From NCBI GenBank assembly GCA_009731375.1, contig BJOX01000106.1, positions 477,795 through 541,794 of the forward strand: a stretch of 64,000 nt of DNA, written 5' to 3'. Source of the stretch: Paulinella micropora (lineage: Eukaryota; Cercozoa; Imbricatea; Euglyphida). Within the stretch, counting starts at the first letter, position 1. Each line of letters begins with the position of its first letter. Positions 9,915 to 21,381 of this stretch are shown here, piece by piece. Below the pieces are notes generated by a model. The model ran no database searches and was not told where the DNA came from. It was given only the letters and a program-made list of their open reading frames with translations. Made by a program: the position numbers and the translations under genes.

Positions 9915-12478
9915 GCGAGTGCTTCGGGGTCTGATCCGGCTTGAGGAACTGGTTATGTTCCTTGCAGTAGGAGCATGGAATCCCGGTGAAGGGTGGACGC
10001 TTTGGCGAGGTAGGGGCGGACTTGGTGGCGGCCGTAACCATCAACGATTTCTTCGAAGGGATGGCAATCGCATTCGCCTTGGTGAAGGGTGGGCGTGCTG
10101 CCGTCTTCTTCGTCGTCGGGGCTGGCTTGTCCGTCTTAGTCCGCTTGTTGGGGCGTCCGCGATTCGGTGATGCAGCCGGTTGAGCCATCGACATGGCGTC
10201 AGCCTTGCGCTTCTGACGAGGAGGGCGTTTGTTCTCCTTGTTTTCCTGCTGCGTCCTATGCGGTTTCTTCTGACGAGTGTCGACCTTGACGGTTGAATCA
10301 CGGGAGAAGGTGGAAGGCGTCGGACGAGGAGGGCGCTCCCGTAGTCGCTTGTATGTGGCAGCCGACGAGGGCTTCGTAGTACTTTCCATCCAGGGCCAAT
10401 ATTCTTCCATGACATGGAGATCGAGGGAGTTGGTCCAGGGCAGAAGGTCAGTGAGGTCGCGGGGCCATGCAACACCAAGTGCATTAAGTATCTCGGTGGC
10501 GTACAGGGTCCATCGCTCTCGTTCCATGGGCGTAAGCATCCGAGACACATCGCGGACTTGATTGAAGTCGGCCGTCAGATAGCCAGCTGCCTGGGCCGTC
10601 TCGTAGCTTGTGAAGCAACGATTTACATACCCTGCAAGGCTTTCCTTCTTGAAGCGTCGAAGTTTGAGGGCTTGCATAGCTGGTCGCTTCGTGTCTCCCT
10701 TGTCCAGTCGTCCCTTGAACAGCTCCATGAAATATTCTATGAGCATGTACGGGATGATGCTCCAGACGCGGGTGCGTTCGTCAGTAACACGAATGTATCG
10801 AGTCCAGTACGCGTCCATGAGGGCCCTTGCAGTCTTGTCTCCCCACTTGTTCACCGTGTCGATGATGCGGTTGCATGCCAGGAGCATTGACAAGTTATTC
10901 AACTGTAAGTTGAATGCAAGTTCGCGGGCTTGAGTAGCGACGTCATGTCCCGGCGCGGTGGTCGGGCGGGTCAACACAAGGAGAGACCGAACTCGGGCCA
11001 TCATGTGCAACGTGCGGGGTGGAATACCTGCAAAGGTGGACGATCGCAGAACTCTTCCTGCCGATGATGCTGACGGGGATTCATTTCCCGAAGATGGCAG
11101 GGATGGTGTAGCCGTCCCAGGAGGGCCATTCTCCACCGAAGGGGCCGGTGGCTGAGTCGCAATCGTCGTACCAGACGATGGATCAGGTGACGAACCTGCA
11201 GACGAGCTCGGTGTTGAGCTCGATGCCGAGCTTGAAGATGAGCTTGATGACGAGCTCGCGAGAGCCGGAGTCGCCACTGTTGCATTACCGGTTGTTGCAG
11301 TCACAGGGGCTCCACCTTGGTCCTCCACGGGAGGGTTCGTACCACCAGCGAGCAGGGTCGAGTAAGCTTCTTCCACAACGGGGAAGAGAGGGCTCAGTGT
11401 GATTCTACTACCTTGCATTGTTGTACCCAGCGAGATGCGAGGCGTCGGGCGTGCCGGCGTCAATGTAGCGGGGGTTGAACCTGACGAATCAGTCGGAGTT
11501 GCTGCCAATGGAGCAAAGGCCGGTCTGGGTCCAAAAGAGCCAATTATCAGTCGAAATGGTGACGTGAAATCTGGGTCAGTCATGGACAGTGCTCGATTGA
11601 CCAATGGGGCAGGTGGGCGAGATGCCAAGATGGATGCCAGCGATGGATGCGGTTCACGCCGGGGCAGGGGTGTCGCTCCACTTGCTAGACTTCCAGGGTG
11701 GGCAAACGGACCAACAGGGGTGATAGGAGGTACCCTACCAATGGGGGCCAGTGCTGTTGCACCTGCGGGCATCGTAACTGGAGTAAAGCCCAACGATGGG
11801 GTGACTACAGGGGGCGATGTTGCAGCCGATGATGGTGCAGCTGGAGCAGTGGGGCTCGTTGATGGGTGAGTCAGCGGTGTAGGTCCCGGAGGAATACTTC
11901 CCAGGGCTATTGCTGGCGTCGAACCAATCAGGGTCGATGGAGGCACGGTAACTGGAGTGCTTGCAGGGGCTGGGAGTACCAATCCAAGGAGTGATCCAGG
12001 TGCTCCAGGCATCGAAGTCGAAATAGGTAAATGATTAACATATACCTCGAGAGGGATGAGAGTACCCAATTGATTCCAGAGAGCCTCCTGTTGAGCTGCA
12101 GAGCCTGTAGGTCCCAGATACTCCTGGTAGATGTCGTGGGCCGTCACGTTGGGGTTGCACATCCAGCGTGAGGGATGGTGTCGGTACCAATGGCAGATGA
12201 AGCAAATTAGTTTGCTTGTCCTTGACTGCCTTGAGTAGAACGTTCCTGTATTCGCCAGAGTAGTTGGTGAATAAATCCTCTTTGAACTGCGTTGATTGCG
12301 TCCACGAGAGGTCCGTAGTGAGAGGAGTAGACTTCCCATCCTCTACTTCCTTCAGAAACTTCTTTTCAAAAGGCAGAAGACCATGGTAGACGCCCAATAT
12401 AGTGAAAGGGTCCAAGCATTTCCTCTTGTACTCCCGAATACGCGACAGGGGATCGTCGTGGCGTGAGTTGGCGAACAT
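9679..12478 (-). pseudogene. Gag polyprotein of the first LTR element, frameshifted near 12200
   Basis: An ATG at 12478 opens MFANSRHDDPLSRIREYKRK, which runs to about 12200. One base of shift then continues in the 886-residue frame ending at 9679. The frame has a Pro/Thr/Ser-rich first half and a Ser run near residue 365. A helical, capsid-like part follows (ALMDAYWTRYIRVTDE, YFMELFKGRLDKGD, LAGYVNRCFTSYETA). The tail is Lys/Arg-rich with an extended zinc knuckle, CSYC..., 14 residues, HSLEEC (C-x2-C-x14-H-x4-C). The role would be particle assembly and RNA packaging. The knuckle spacing is much longer than the usual C-x2-C-x4-H-x4-C. Confidence 0.7.
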
Positions 12479-12826
12479 TCCACGTCACCAGGGGTAGGCC
12501 AGGCAGTGTTGGTACACTTGTAGAGCACGATGAGCAGCAAACAGGATGATCTTGCTGGGTGATAAATTAAGGGGGTGATCCTAACACAAACAAAACCAAA
12601 CACATACTGTGTTGGTCGACTGCATAGAGTGTGGAAGAACAGAAATACGACACAAAAATGCAAAGACAGGTGAACGATCTGTCTCACATATGTGGTTTTT
12701 GATGACCTCTGATCTTCCACTGTCGTTGAGTAGTAGCTTCCTTGTAGGAGGTGCTTTCAAATCGATCTGTCGACAGAGCACACAAAACTCGTGTGTGCAG
12801 TTTCCACTTGAAAGGAAAATTCGAAT
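12479..12826 (-). other. Leader or 5' LTR region of the first LTR element, not delimited
   Basis: This stretch precedes the Gag start. It should hold the primer-binding site and part of the 5' LTR. No partner LTR is available in the window, so the borders cannot be set. No coding frame is convincing. Confidence 0.4.
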
Positions 12827-13398
12827 TGTGAGTTTGGATACAACCCCAAGGGATAAATACACAACGAACTCTTATTAAAAGTCTCTATGGCTGCAAACAT
12901 CCCTAACTCCTAAGAGTAGGTGAAATAGCAGTAAATAGCTGAGAGGTCACTTCGTTTATTTACGTTGATTTCTGCTGGTTTGCAGACTTGGTTTGCAAAG
13001 TACGATCTTGGTTGAACGTAGATTGTGAGTAGCTGTTAGACTACACTTGAAGTTAAATGTACAATGTACTTGAAGGTGGCTTCAAGTTCAAGTCATTGGT
13101 GTTCAAGTGGAAGTCCGAGATTTTCATTNNNNNNNNNNAATTATCATGTTTATGTTCTCTTGACTGTGTTCCCCAAAATTCACCGTAATTTGTGGTTTTC
13201 GGGAAATCGTGGAAAAAAGCGGCAATGGAGAAGGGGAAAATGGCAAATGCTGTAAAAACTTTGATTAAATCGTTTGAAGTCATTCCTGGACGAAATCGAA
13301 AGCTAGTTAGTGAAGTCGAAACGTCGTGCAGAATCTAACGGGCCGGTCAAAAACACTAAAATGTCAACGGTAGTGGTTTTGGCCGGTCGTTAAAGTGC
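12827..13398 (+). repeat. Dispersed repeat, copy A
   Basis: It starts TGTGAGTTTGGATACAAC and ends near GGCCGGTCGTTAAAGTG, with a 10-N gap at 13129-13138. Long stretches match the copy at 30307-31487, for example GAGGTCACTTCGTTTATTTA, TTAGTGAAGTCGAAACG and the terminal GGCCGGTCGTTAA. There is no terminal inverted repeat and no ORF. It could be an LTR or a non-autonomous element; the sequence does not decide. Confidence 0.65.
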
Positions 13399-14483
13399 TC
13401 AGTCTGATATGCCCTGAACTAGTAAAGATAGAGATGGTCATGAAAAAGATCAAACACTTGACCGATTTTGACAGTTTTCGCAACAAGGTCACCAGTCTCC
13501 GTAACCCTCCCCTCTGAGCTTTTTCCTAGGTTGGCCGGGCCAGGACAAAGAACCGCAAAAGTCTGGGAATTTCCTTGCATTTCTTCCAGTCAAGATGGTG
13601 TCAAAAAAGTTGGAAAACAAGCTTTCGTTTGTTAAGGGATCTTGACATACAACAGTAAGGTTTTCAAAGATAGCTTCCTGCCGACATATAAAATAAACCC
13701 ATAACTAAAAAATATAGTTAAAACCACATTGAACACTTTTTTTAAGTTAAATTTGTTCGAGTCACAGGGGAAAAAAACCCAGGAAACTACTCCTCCTTCA
13801 ATACCAATTCTTTTTTCAAACCGACTTCAGATTCTGAAAGCTCACACTCGATATTACTGCTCGGACCAAACTATGGCGAATTATAGATAAATTTTGCCTA
13901 TCAATTTTTTTCAATCTGAATAAAACACAAAATTTTGAATTTGCCTTGAATTTTAAATTTAAATTTAAATTTTTTCAATGTTTGAAACTAGTGAGCAGTA
14001 GATCTCATCCGAGTGATCTTTCTAACAAAAAAACATATCACAAAAAGGTTGAAAACTTCAAAAGTTATAGTTGCCTCCATTTTGGACCACACTAAAACGA
14101 CCTAAAAAACATGTGACTAGAGTTTTTTTCACAAGTTGAAAACAGCTCCGGTTGTCTCGGGAGAATTATTTAAAAACTAGTCACTAAAAAGTGAATGCCG
14201 GGCCGCCGCGGCATCCTCAGGAACATAGACAATAGGCATCACTGCCACATAAATATTAATATATTCTTTTCGCAGTGACCAGAACCGTAGGCTGCAAAAC
14301 AGGAATTTGATTGGTTTGAGTCTGAGTTAGTTTTGCCTGTTTTTCAATGAGGTTTTCGTGATAATAATGTTATTTCATCACTTTCTTTATCAGCAATGAT
14401 GTATAATTTTTATTGAATAAAATTACATATTGCATTCTAATTTTTTTGTTTGAATTCTACCAATCATTTTTATACGGGAGAAC
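13399..14483. other. AT-rich stretch without recognised feature
   Basis: Both strands are AT-rich with frequent stops in all frames. Short A and T runs are present. I see no gene, repeat family or splice-like structure here. Confidence 0.5.
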
Positions 14484-14487
14484 CTAC
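14484..14487. repeat. Target-site duplication CTAC, left
   Basis: CTAC directly precedes the TGTA start of the left LTR and is repeated directly after the right LTR at 25102-25105. A 4-bp duplication is expected from retroviral-type integration. Confidence 0.7.
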
Positions 14488-14724
14488 TGTAATGCCCCCA
14501 ACGATAGCTCGTAAAAAGTCGGTAATACAACCAAACACAGTCCTCAAGAATGAGAATGATGTCTCGTTGTATTAGCTCAGTGAAGCCAAAAAGGAAAACG
14601 GCAACAGACCAGGAATAAAATGGCATCAGGTCCAATCCGGACAAATAATACTGAAAAACAAGCTGGTGCACCTGTCACCAGGAAAAGGTATTTTTTACCG
14701 GCTATCCGGGGGGTGATGCCTACA
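14488..14724 (-). repeat. 3' LTR of the young Gypsy element
   Basis: The 237-bp repeat with TGTA...TACA ends is identical to 24865-25101 except for one G/T difference near the inner side (ACCGGCTATCC versus ACCTGCTATCC). It carries the terminator and the downstream copy of the promoter. Confidence 0.95.
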
Positions 14725-14742
14725 GTACCCCCTCCCGATTTT
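14725..14742 (-). promoter_or_regulatory. Polypurine tract
   Basis: In sense orientation AAAATCGGGAGGGGGTAC sits directly against the 3' LTR start. A purine run in this position primes plus-strand DNA synthesis in LTR elements. Confidence 0.85.
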
Positions 14743-15567
14743 ATGACGGAAATAGCATTTTCGTCATACACCTTCTGATTTCTTTCTGCAAATAGTATGC
14801 GCTATGGAGTCATGCCACACAGCGCATCGACCCACGGATAGACGCTAAAAGACGATAAATATATCCTCATACGGCACGTCAAAGCGGATTCTCTAGCCTT
14901 TCTTGTAAATTTTGAACTCCTTCCCCTCAATTTCTTTTTTTTTTTTTTTTTTTTTCGGCAGTATGTCAAGAACAAACGTACTATTAAAAAAAAAATACAA
15001 GCAACGTGGTGCTGTAGTACGATTCCCCCTTTGATCTCCTTCTTCTTCTTATCATTATCATTATTATTATTATTATTCACAGGGAGATCGTAAGTACATT
15101 GTCTTTTTTAATGACATACCCTTGTATAAGGCGGATATCCTATGATATAGTATTAGGGGGCCAGTCCTAATAGCTATATCCGAAGTCGAGGTGTATGTAC
15201 CCGACCCTGCGATATACCGACACAAGTAGAGATTGACCGTGCTCAGGTACGACAGTATATAATCTATCGTAAAAAATAATTTAATGAAAGTTTCAGAGAA
15301 CATTTCATTTTCGAGAACATCATCCCAGGACTTGGAAAGGGTCATACCCGGGAACACCATCGCTCAATACACTAGCGATCCCCGTATACGGTGTAGTATC
15401 ATCGTCGATCGACCTTTCGCACTCGTATGTTGCGATCGAATGCCAAGTTATATCACTGAGTCTTTTTAATATTCATATTGATAACTGATGATGCATGATC
15501 AAATCATGATACGCCGTGGGCAATCAATCAGTTTATTTGAGACGCATAAAGAAAAATAGTTTCTTTG
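14743..15567 (-). other. Non-coding 3' internal region of the young Gypsy element
   Basis: Between the pol stop and the polypurine tract lie about 825 nt with no sizeable frame. It contains an oligo-T run (14935-14955) and short CTT and ATT runs near 15040-15075. No envelope-like gene is seen. Confidence 0.7.
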
Positions 15568-18500
15568 TCACTGCCTTCGTCGTCTGGCGCGGATTTCTTT
15601 GCCTGGTGGAGGACCACCAACAAAAGTCAGATCGAACTTTGACTGTTCGAGAATGTCCCAGATCTTATTAGGGATTCCGCCCAACGATAATTCAAAAGGG
15701 ACATCAAGCACTCCTCTTGGCAGTGTCTGAATGGTCCACGCAGTGTAATCCTTGTCTCTGGGAGTAATTGTATCATCCCATGTCTCGAGACTTTTTGCGT
15801 CTTTATATACTGGCAGATAATGTCTTGCCTTTGGATCCTCAACCGGGTCCATACTTCTCCAGAACTGGAGTATCGGTTGTACTATCTTTGCGGCTGATGA
15901 TATTTTGAGTGTCCGTGTGACACGCATCTGTCGTGGGACCGCCACGACCCGCATCAAGTATAAGTCTGAGAGAGTGTCATCAGCGACATGTTGTTCCGCT
16001 GGTCTCATCAGATAGAAAACATTTTTCACCCATGCGATGGTTGCTATCGCATCGCCTTCCTTCCATCGCTCATGGACAATCTCAACGTTGCCCGCGTTTG
16101 GGTCAGTGTCCGTCCCCTCCTCCTCCTGGTGGACGTCCTTTGATCTCATCGACCTCATCGCCTTCCTCGGTTGGTCGTTGATAAGATCATTCCGCGCTCT
16201 CCTTAGCTGCGCCTCTGTGATCTTCTCCTTCTTTCCGCTATGCTCTCGCGGAGACTTGGACTGAGTCCCCACCGCGCTTATGCGGTCAGTCTTCTCCTTG
16301 CTGTCCACCTCACTCTCCTCCTTCTCAGCTATCGGTGCCCGATAAGCATCGTCTTGGTCTATGCCAGCCTCCTTGTGGATGGGCGGCACCTCTTTGAAAT
16401 CATCCTTCATCCGTTTTAACGCCTCCTCAACGGATTCATCTTCCAGTAAGAAGGGATCATACTTAATCAGCCTTCTTACATTCACAATTTGCACCTTCCC
16501 TCTACCCCTGATCTTGTAATTCAGAGGTCCCGTCTGTTCCATAATCTGATAAGGTCCTTTCCAGTGAGTGAACAGCTTAGAGCTGACTCCCTTCGGGACT
16601 TGAGGATGGTACAATAGTACAATATCCCCGACCTGGAACTTGATCTGATCCAAGTGCGCTTGTCGCACCCCTTCAGCATCAGTCTTTCGGCGCTCCGCCT
16701 CTCTATGCGCCCTGACTATTTGTTCCGCCTCCATCTTCACTCTAAGTCTCATCCCAAACAACTCATCCGCATCCGCCCAAGTGTCTTTTGGGTGAAGGAG
16801 CGAAGTCGGGATATCAGGCTCACGCCCATATACTAACTGATATGGCGAGATTGAGCTCTTCGAGCCTCCTAACGCCGTAGAGGGTAGACAGTTCATTGCA
16901 AACGCAAATGATGGTGCTGCCTCGACCCATGCTCTTTGATTCTCCTTCTTCGTGCAATACATCTTTAGCGAGGCTTTGAGGGGTCTGTGTACCCGCTCGA
17001 TTTTCCCATTTGCTCGCGGGTTATAGGCAGTAACATATTGCCATTTCATCCCGTAATACTTAGATAGTTTGTCGATGACCTCGTTATTAAAGTCCGAGCC
17101 TCGATCAGAACATATCTTTCTTGGTACTCCGATCTGTGAGATGATCCTATCGATCAGCGCCTCGGCCGTCGTCTTGCCGGTAACGTCTTTGACAGGGATG
17201 ATCCACACATAGTTGGTGGCTCTGTCAATAGCCGTAAGGAGGTATTTGTAACCATCCTTCGATTCTGGGAAAGGTCCCACATGATCAATGTGTATAAACT
17301 CAAACATCCCCGCATGAAGAGGAAATTCGCCAATCAGGCCGAAATTTGCCTTCAGTGGTGTTTTGTTTATCTTGCACGGGATGCATGCATCCACCGCCTG
17401 ATCTATCTCCTCCTTCATCTTCTTCCACCAGAATCGCCTCGCTACGAACATATGAGTTCGTTGTCGACCCGGATGCGCCAAAAGTGGGCAATTGTGGGCT
17501 GCGACAAATATAAATCGTCTCAGACTCTCCGGTACCCAAAGGGTCCATTTGTCCGGCTGTGACGCATAGCGACCGTGAAGGCCCTTGTACCACAGTAGAC
17601 CATCTCTCCATCCCATCTCCTTCATCTGATCTTTGATCGCTTTCGTCATCCGTAGCTCATCCGGGTTCTGATATAACTGTATCAGTTCTTTAAACTCCGG
17701 ATCTTGAGCCTGTTGTTGCCTCCATGCGGTAGGCGAGGCTATATGGATAGTACCATCTTCTAGCCGTACCCCGATTCTTTCCGGGTCATCGTCTAGGTCA
17801 CTTCTCCGCTCTTGAGGAGGCTCCGCATAAACTTCCTGCGTCTCCTCTTCCTCTCTTATGTTCGCCTTCGCATTCTCATATACCTCATAGGACCACTCAG
17901 CGTCCTCCTGGGTATGTAGCTCACAACATATCCCGTGATCCGGGCCTTGTGGACTGTACCGTAGACCTGTGCGGTCATATCGGACTCCACTCGCCATCTC
18001 CATCGCCTCAATGTGGCTGACCTCATACACCTTGTCAGTGGACAAGTCTTCCATCTCCACCGTGGACACCAACGCCGATACTTCTGAGTTAAACTCTAGC
18101 CTAGAGAGGCTACTATCAGCGACCACATTTCGCTTCCCGGTAGATGGCATTGTAAAATCGAAACAAGACAAGAACGCTTGCCACCGCGCCAGCCGTCCCG
18201 TCTGTTCATGATTCATCAACCATAACAGGTTATGATGATCAGTTCTGACAGTAAATTGAGGTCCTCCCCACAAATACTCTCTGAGCCTCTTGAGGGCCCA
18301 TACTACCGCCAACGCCTCTCTTTGCCTTGTGCAATAGTTTCTCTCCGCCGCACACAACTTCCTACTAATAAACATGATTGGGCGTAATTTCTTCTCCTCA
18401 TCCTCTTGTTGTAATACAGCCCCAATCGCAAACTTAGATGCGTCTGTATCGACTACGAATTGTTTCGTAAAGTCGGGCATCGTTAACACCAGTCCTCCGT

Positions 18501-21381
18501 CTTTCGGGTCTTTGTAAATGAGATCTTTGAGCGCATGAAACGCTTGCAAAGCCTCTTCGTCCCACTTCTCAAAGTCTCCAAAATCTATCATTTTCTCCAC
18601 TTTAGCCCGTGTTGCACCCCAATCGGGTATAAACTGGCTATAGTATTGCGCCATCGCAAGGAATGAGTGCAATTCAGTGCGGTTCTTCGGTATCGGTCGA
18701 TTCATAATCTCCTCCCTCTTCTCTTTGGATATCGAGACTCGATTATGGGAGATCTCGTACCCTAAGTATGTCACACTCGTCTTGGCAAGTTGACACTTCT
18801 TTAGATTGCACTTCAGGCCAAAAGCTCCGATGCGCCTGAATATATCGGACAAATGATCGATATGCTCCTCCATTGTGTTAGAGTATACGATAATGTCATC
18901 GATATAGCAAAATGCATATTCTCCCGCCTTCTGTCCCCGCCTTCTCATAAAGCCACCGTCAGACAAATCATCGTACTGACTGCTCAACATCTTCTGCATC
19001 GCCTTCTGGAAAAGTCCTGGGGCTTGCTTGAGGCCCATCGGAAGCACTTTCCATTGGTATATTTCCATACCCACCACAAACGCCGTCAGCCATCTGGACT
19101 TTTCCTCCAGTGGTATCTGCCAGAAGCCATTCTTAAGGTCAATGACCGAATAGAATTTTGCATTCCGCAGTACTCTCCTTCCTTCTTCTAATGTCGGGAG
19201 AGGATTTCTCTCTTCCTCCAGCACCTTGTTAACACGAGCATAGTTAACTGTCAGGCGCCATTCTCCTCCTGGCTTCGGCACTATTCTCGGTTGTGAGACT
19301 ATTGGAGATGTTGATCTCTCAATAAAGTCCTCATTGAGCAGCTGTCTTGCTAGCTCCTCCGCTATCTTCGCCTCATGTATACTCAAATTCGCCCTTCGTG
19401 GTGCCGGTGACGGCTCCGCACCCGGTATTTTGTAAATAACCGCAGTGAAATCTTCAGGCTTGACACCACCTGCATGTGGAGGGTCAAAAATTTCCTTGTT
19501 CGCCTCTAATTTGGCTTTTAAAAGCTCCTTCTCCTTCTCCGTGCCTACTCCTTCTTCCAATATTTTCCGCGCCGCCTCTTGAAAATCTTCATCAGACATC
19601 TGCTTATGTTGCTTGAGGGGTTCTCTGTCCTCCTCCAAGCCTAAGTCCTCTTCCGAGACATCATCTAGGCCCGTCTTTTCATACGTGACCGTGTCCGGCT
19701 CATCATCTTTACCGAGCTCCACCAGCATGTCAATGAGTCTCGCGTATTGCAAAGGAGCTTTACGGGTGTAAAAACCATCAAAGCATGTGAATGCTTGCGG
19801 TATCAATTTCAACTTGTCGAGGTCTCTGAGCTTCCGCTTGTATGCACTGCTCTGCTCACGAGTTCCCATACGACAAGCCACCACTAGCTGTTGCTTGCGA
19901 GAGGGTACCGGTATAGGATGATCAATAAGCCGGTCCCTTATTTCCTGCGCCCATATCGCCTTCTCATTATATGGCAGGATAATAGTATACGGCTTATTAT
20001 TTTCGAATAAAGTCCGTAAGCATTTCTTCACTTCAGACAGTGAACGCGGCCACGTGGGCTCGTCACCCCAGAAATCAGTAATAAAACTTTTAATAGTTTC
20101 TGGTGGAGTATCCGGGATTCGCCCCGTTCTCCTTGGTACAAACGCCTCCCTTTTTTCTTCTCCTACTTTCGCATGGAAACAGTATCCGTTAGTAATATGG
20201 ACATCTGTTCCTACTCCTTCCGCGAATCTCGCCAACGACGGGCTTCTTTGTGCGACACATATAATCTCCTCCTTTCGCTTCTCGATTAAGTCATCAATAG
20301 ACTTTTTGTCCCAATGGCATGTCGGAACTGTGACAGTGCACACTTGGGATTCCCAATTGTCGGTCCAGGACAGTTCATCCGGTCTTACGACATGGGGGTG
20401 AACGTACACCTCAAGTGCCTCATGTGCGATGGCCATCTTTTTGTGATCCGTCGCTAGACTCAGCTCATAAGCCTCATAAGAGTCAGTAGCGTTGAAGGGA
20501 TCAATATCGTTCTCTTCTCCTCTTTTTACTCCATATATCACTCGCCGTGCGGCGCAATCAATCACAGCCCCCATCGTAGCCAATTGGTCATACGATAGTA
20601 ATATTGACCCGTGGTAACCGGGGACGACATAGAGGTCCATACGGTATACTCGTGCGGATTTCAATTTAAAGGTCAGTGTGATGATTCCCGTGATATCCGT
20701 CCGGCTGCTCACTCCTTTGAGAGTGCCCGTTGACTTTTTCATATTTCCGTCCACCCAGTCCCGGTATCGATTAAAAAACTTCCTGCCGACAATATTAATA
20801 TTCGCCATCGTATCATTACCAACTTTTAATATTGTCTTCAATGTTTCACAATAAAGTTCCGTATAACACAGAGCATCGGGCCTGTGTATATTGGCTGCGA
20901 GAACAAGAACTTTACGTTCCAAATTTTGGAGTCTTGTCTCTAAGTTTTTCAACTCCTCCTTCTTCTCCTCCTGCTTCACCTCATTAACATTTTTATTATT
21001 CTGCGGTACTGGTGCGTTTACTATTTGAGCGACATTGTCTTGTGGTACTTGAGTACACACATTGTCTTTTTGCTCGCCACCCGCCGCGACCGTAGACATT
21101 GAGTCTGTTCGTGGTTGTTTGCTTGGCCGAGGCGATACGTCTGCCATTGGCCTCCTCGCCTCCATCGCAAGTCTCGCCTTCCTATTTGCATCAGTTATCA
21201 TTGGTAACCGTGCTGTATGAACGGGTATGAGACTACCTTGGGGCTGCAGTCTCTGTGTACCCACATCTTTGTTTTCACATAGAGGAAGCGTTGGCCCAGT
21301 CTGCACAACAGCATTAGAAAGCACTGTGACTTTAGGGTTAAACTTCACAGTCTTCTCCTTCCTCTCTTCTTCCCCCTCCAG
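15568..21381 (-). CDS. pol: Pol polyprotein: protease, RT, RNase H, integrase
   Basis: The frame opens directly after the gag UGA and has no in-frame ATG for the first roughly 60 codons, so it is most likely made as Gag-Pol. Residues here are numbered from the GTG at 21348. An early coiled, Lys/Glu-rich part is followed by a protease with D179-TMA instead of DTGA, plus DLYVVPGYHGSILLSYDQL. RT has VIDLKNGFWQIPL and YIDD at 815-818. RNase H has VDTDASKFAIGAV (D969). Integrase has the HHCC finger (HNCPLLAHPGRQRTH ... CIPC) and the triad D1355, D1415, E1451, the last two spaced 35 apart. A GPYQIMEQTGPLNYKIRGRG GPY module follows, then a charged tail. All catalytic residues except the protease Gly are present. 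Confidence 0.93.
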   Translation of the reverse strand: MEGEEERKEKTVKFNPKVTVLSNAVVQTGPTLPLCENKDVGTQRLQPQGSLIPVHTARLPMITDANRKARLAMEARRPMADVSPRPSKQPRTDSMSTVAAGGEQKDNVCTQVPQDNVAQIVNAPVPQNNKNVNEVKQEEKKEELKNLETRLQNLERKVLVLAANIHRPDALCYTELYCETLKTILKVGNDTMANINIVGRKFFNRYRDWVDGNMKKSTGTLKGVSSRTDITGIITLTFKLKSARVYRMDLYVVPGYHGSILLSYDQLATMGAVIDCAARRVIYGVKRGEENDIDPFNATDSYEAYELSLATDHKKMAIAHEALEVYVHPHVVRPDELSWTDNWESQVCTVTVPTCHWDKKSIDDLIEKRKEEIICVAQRSPSLARFAEGVGTDVHITNGYCFHAKVGEEKREAFVPRRTGRIPDTPPETIKSFITDFWGDEPTWPRSLSEVKKCLRTLFENNKPYTIILPYNEKAIWAQEIRDRLIDHPIPVPSRKQQLVVACRMGTREQSSAYKRKLRDLDKLKLIPQAFTCFDGFYTRKAPLQYARLIDMLVELGKDDEPDTVTYEKTGLDDVSEEDLGLEEDREPLKQHKQMSDEDFQEAARKILEEGVGTEKEKELLKAKLEANKEIFDPPHAGGVKPEDFTAVIYKIPGAEPSPAPRRANLSIHEAKIAEELARQLLNEDFIERSTSPIVSQPRIVPKPGGEWRLTVNYARVNKVLEEERNPLPTLEEGRRVLRNAKFYSVIDLKNGFWQIPLEEKSRWLTAFVVGMEIYQWKVLPMGLKQAPGLFQKAMQKMLSSQYDDLSDGGFMRRRGQKAGEYAFCYIDDIIVYSNTMEEHIDHLSDIFRRIGAFGLKCNLKKCQLAKTSVTYLGYEISHNRVSISKEKREEIMNRPIPKNRTELHSFLAMAQYYSQFIPDWGATRAKVEKMIDFGDFEKWDEEALQAFHALKDLIYKDPKDGGLVLTMPDFTKQFVVDTDASKFAIGAVLQQEDEEKKLRPIMFISRKLCAAERNYCTRQREALAVVWALKRLREYLWGGPQFTVRTDHHNLLWLMNHEQTGRLARWQAFLSCFDFTMPSTGKRNVVADSSLSRLEFNSEVSALVSTVEMEDLSTDKVYEVSHIEAMEMASGVRYDRTGLRYSPQGPDHGICCELHTQEDAEWSYEVYENAKANIREEEETQEVYAEPPQERRSDLDDDPERIGVRLEDGTIHIASPTAWRQQQAQDPEFKELIQLYQNPDELRMTKAIKDQMKEMGWRDGLLWYKGLHGRYASQPDKWTLWVPESLRRFIFVAAHNCPLLAHPGRQRTHMFVARRFWWKKMKEEIDQAVDACIPCKINKTPLKANFGLIGEFPLHAGMFEFIHIDHVGPFPESKDGYKYLLTAIDRATNYVWIIPVKDVTGKTTAEALIDRIISQIGVPRKICSDRGSDFNNEVIDKLSKYYGMKWQYVTAYNPRANGKIERVHRPLKASLKMYCTKKENQRAWVEAAPSFAFAMNCLPSTALGGSKSSISPYQLVYGREPDIPTSLLHPKDTWADADELFGMRLRVKMEAEQIVRAHREAERRKTDAEGVRQAHLDQIKFQVGDIVLLYHPQVPKGVSSKLFTHWKGPYQIMEQTGPLNYKIRGRGKVQIVNVRRLIKYDPFLLEDESVEEALKRMKDDFKEVPPIHKEAGIDQDDAYRAPIAEKEESEVDSKEKTDRISAVGTQSKSPREHSGKKEKITEAQLRRARNDLINDQPRKAMRSMRSKDVHQEEEGTDTDPNAGNVEIVHERWKEGDAIATIAWVKNVFYLMRPAEQHVADDTLSDLYLMRVVAVPRQMRVTRTLKISSAAKIVQPILQFWRSMDPVEDPKARHYLPVYKDAKSLETWDDTITPRDKDYTAWTIQTLPRGVLDVPFELSLGGIPNKIWDILEQSKFDLTFVGGPPPGKEIRARRRRQ

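Larger units (their letters stand above)
1..12478 (-). mobile_element. Decayed Ty3/Gypsy-like LTR retrotransposon, 3' end off the window
   Basis: Read on the minus strand the order is Gag (with a zinc knuckle), retropepsin-like protease, a long Ser/Glu-rich accessory block, RT with YLDD, RNase H, and integrase with DD35E and a GPY module. RT-RNase H before integrase is the Ty3/Gypsy order. Several frameshifts and in-frame stops interrupt the frames (near 12200, 9700-9900, 9150, 7650, 6250, 5830, 3458, 2365, 2230, 1395 and 615), so the copy is dead. The integrase frame is still open at position 1, so the 3' LTR is outside the window. Without it the 5' LTR cannot be delimited. The accessory block between protease and RT is much longer than usual for the family. 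Confidence 0.85.
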
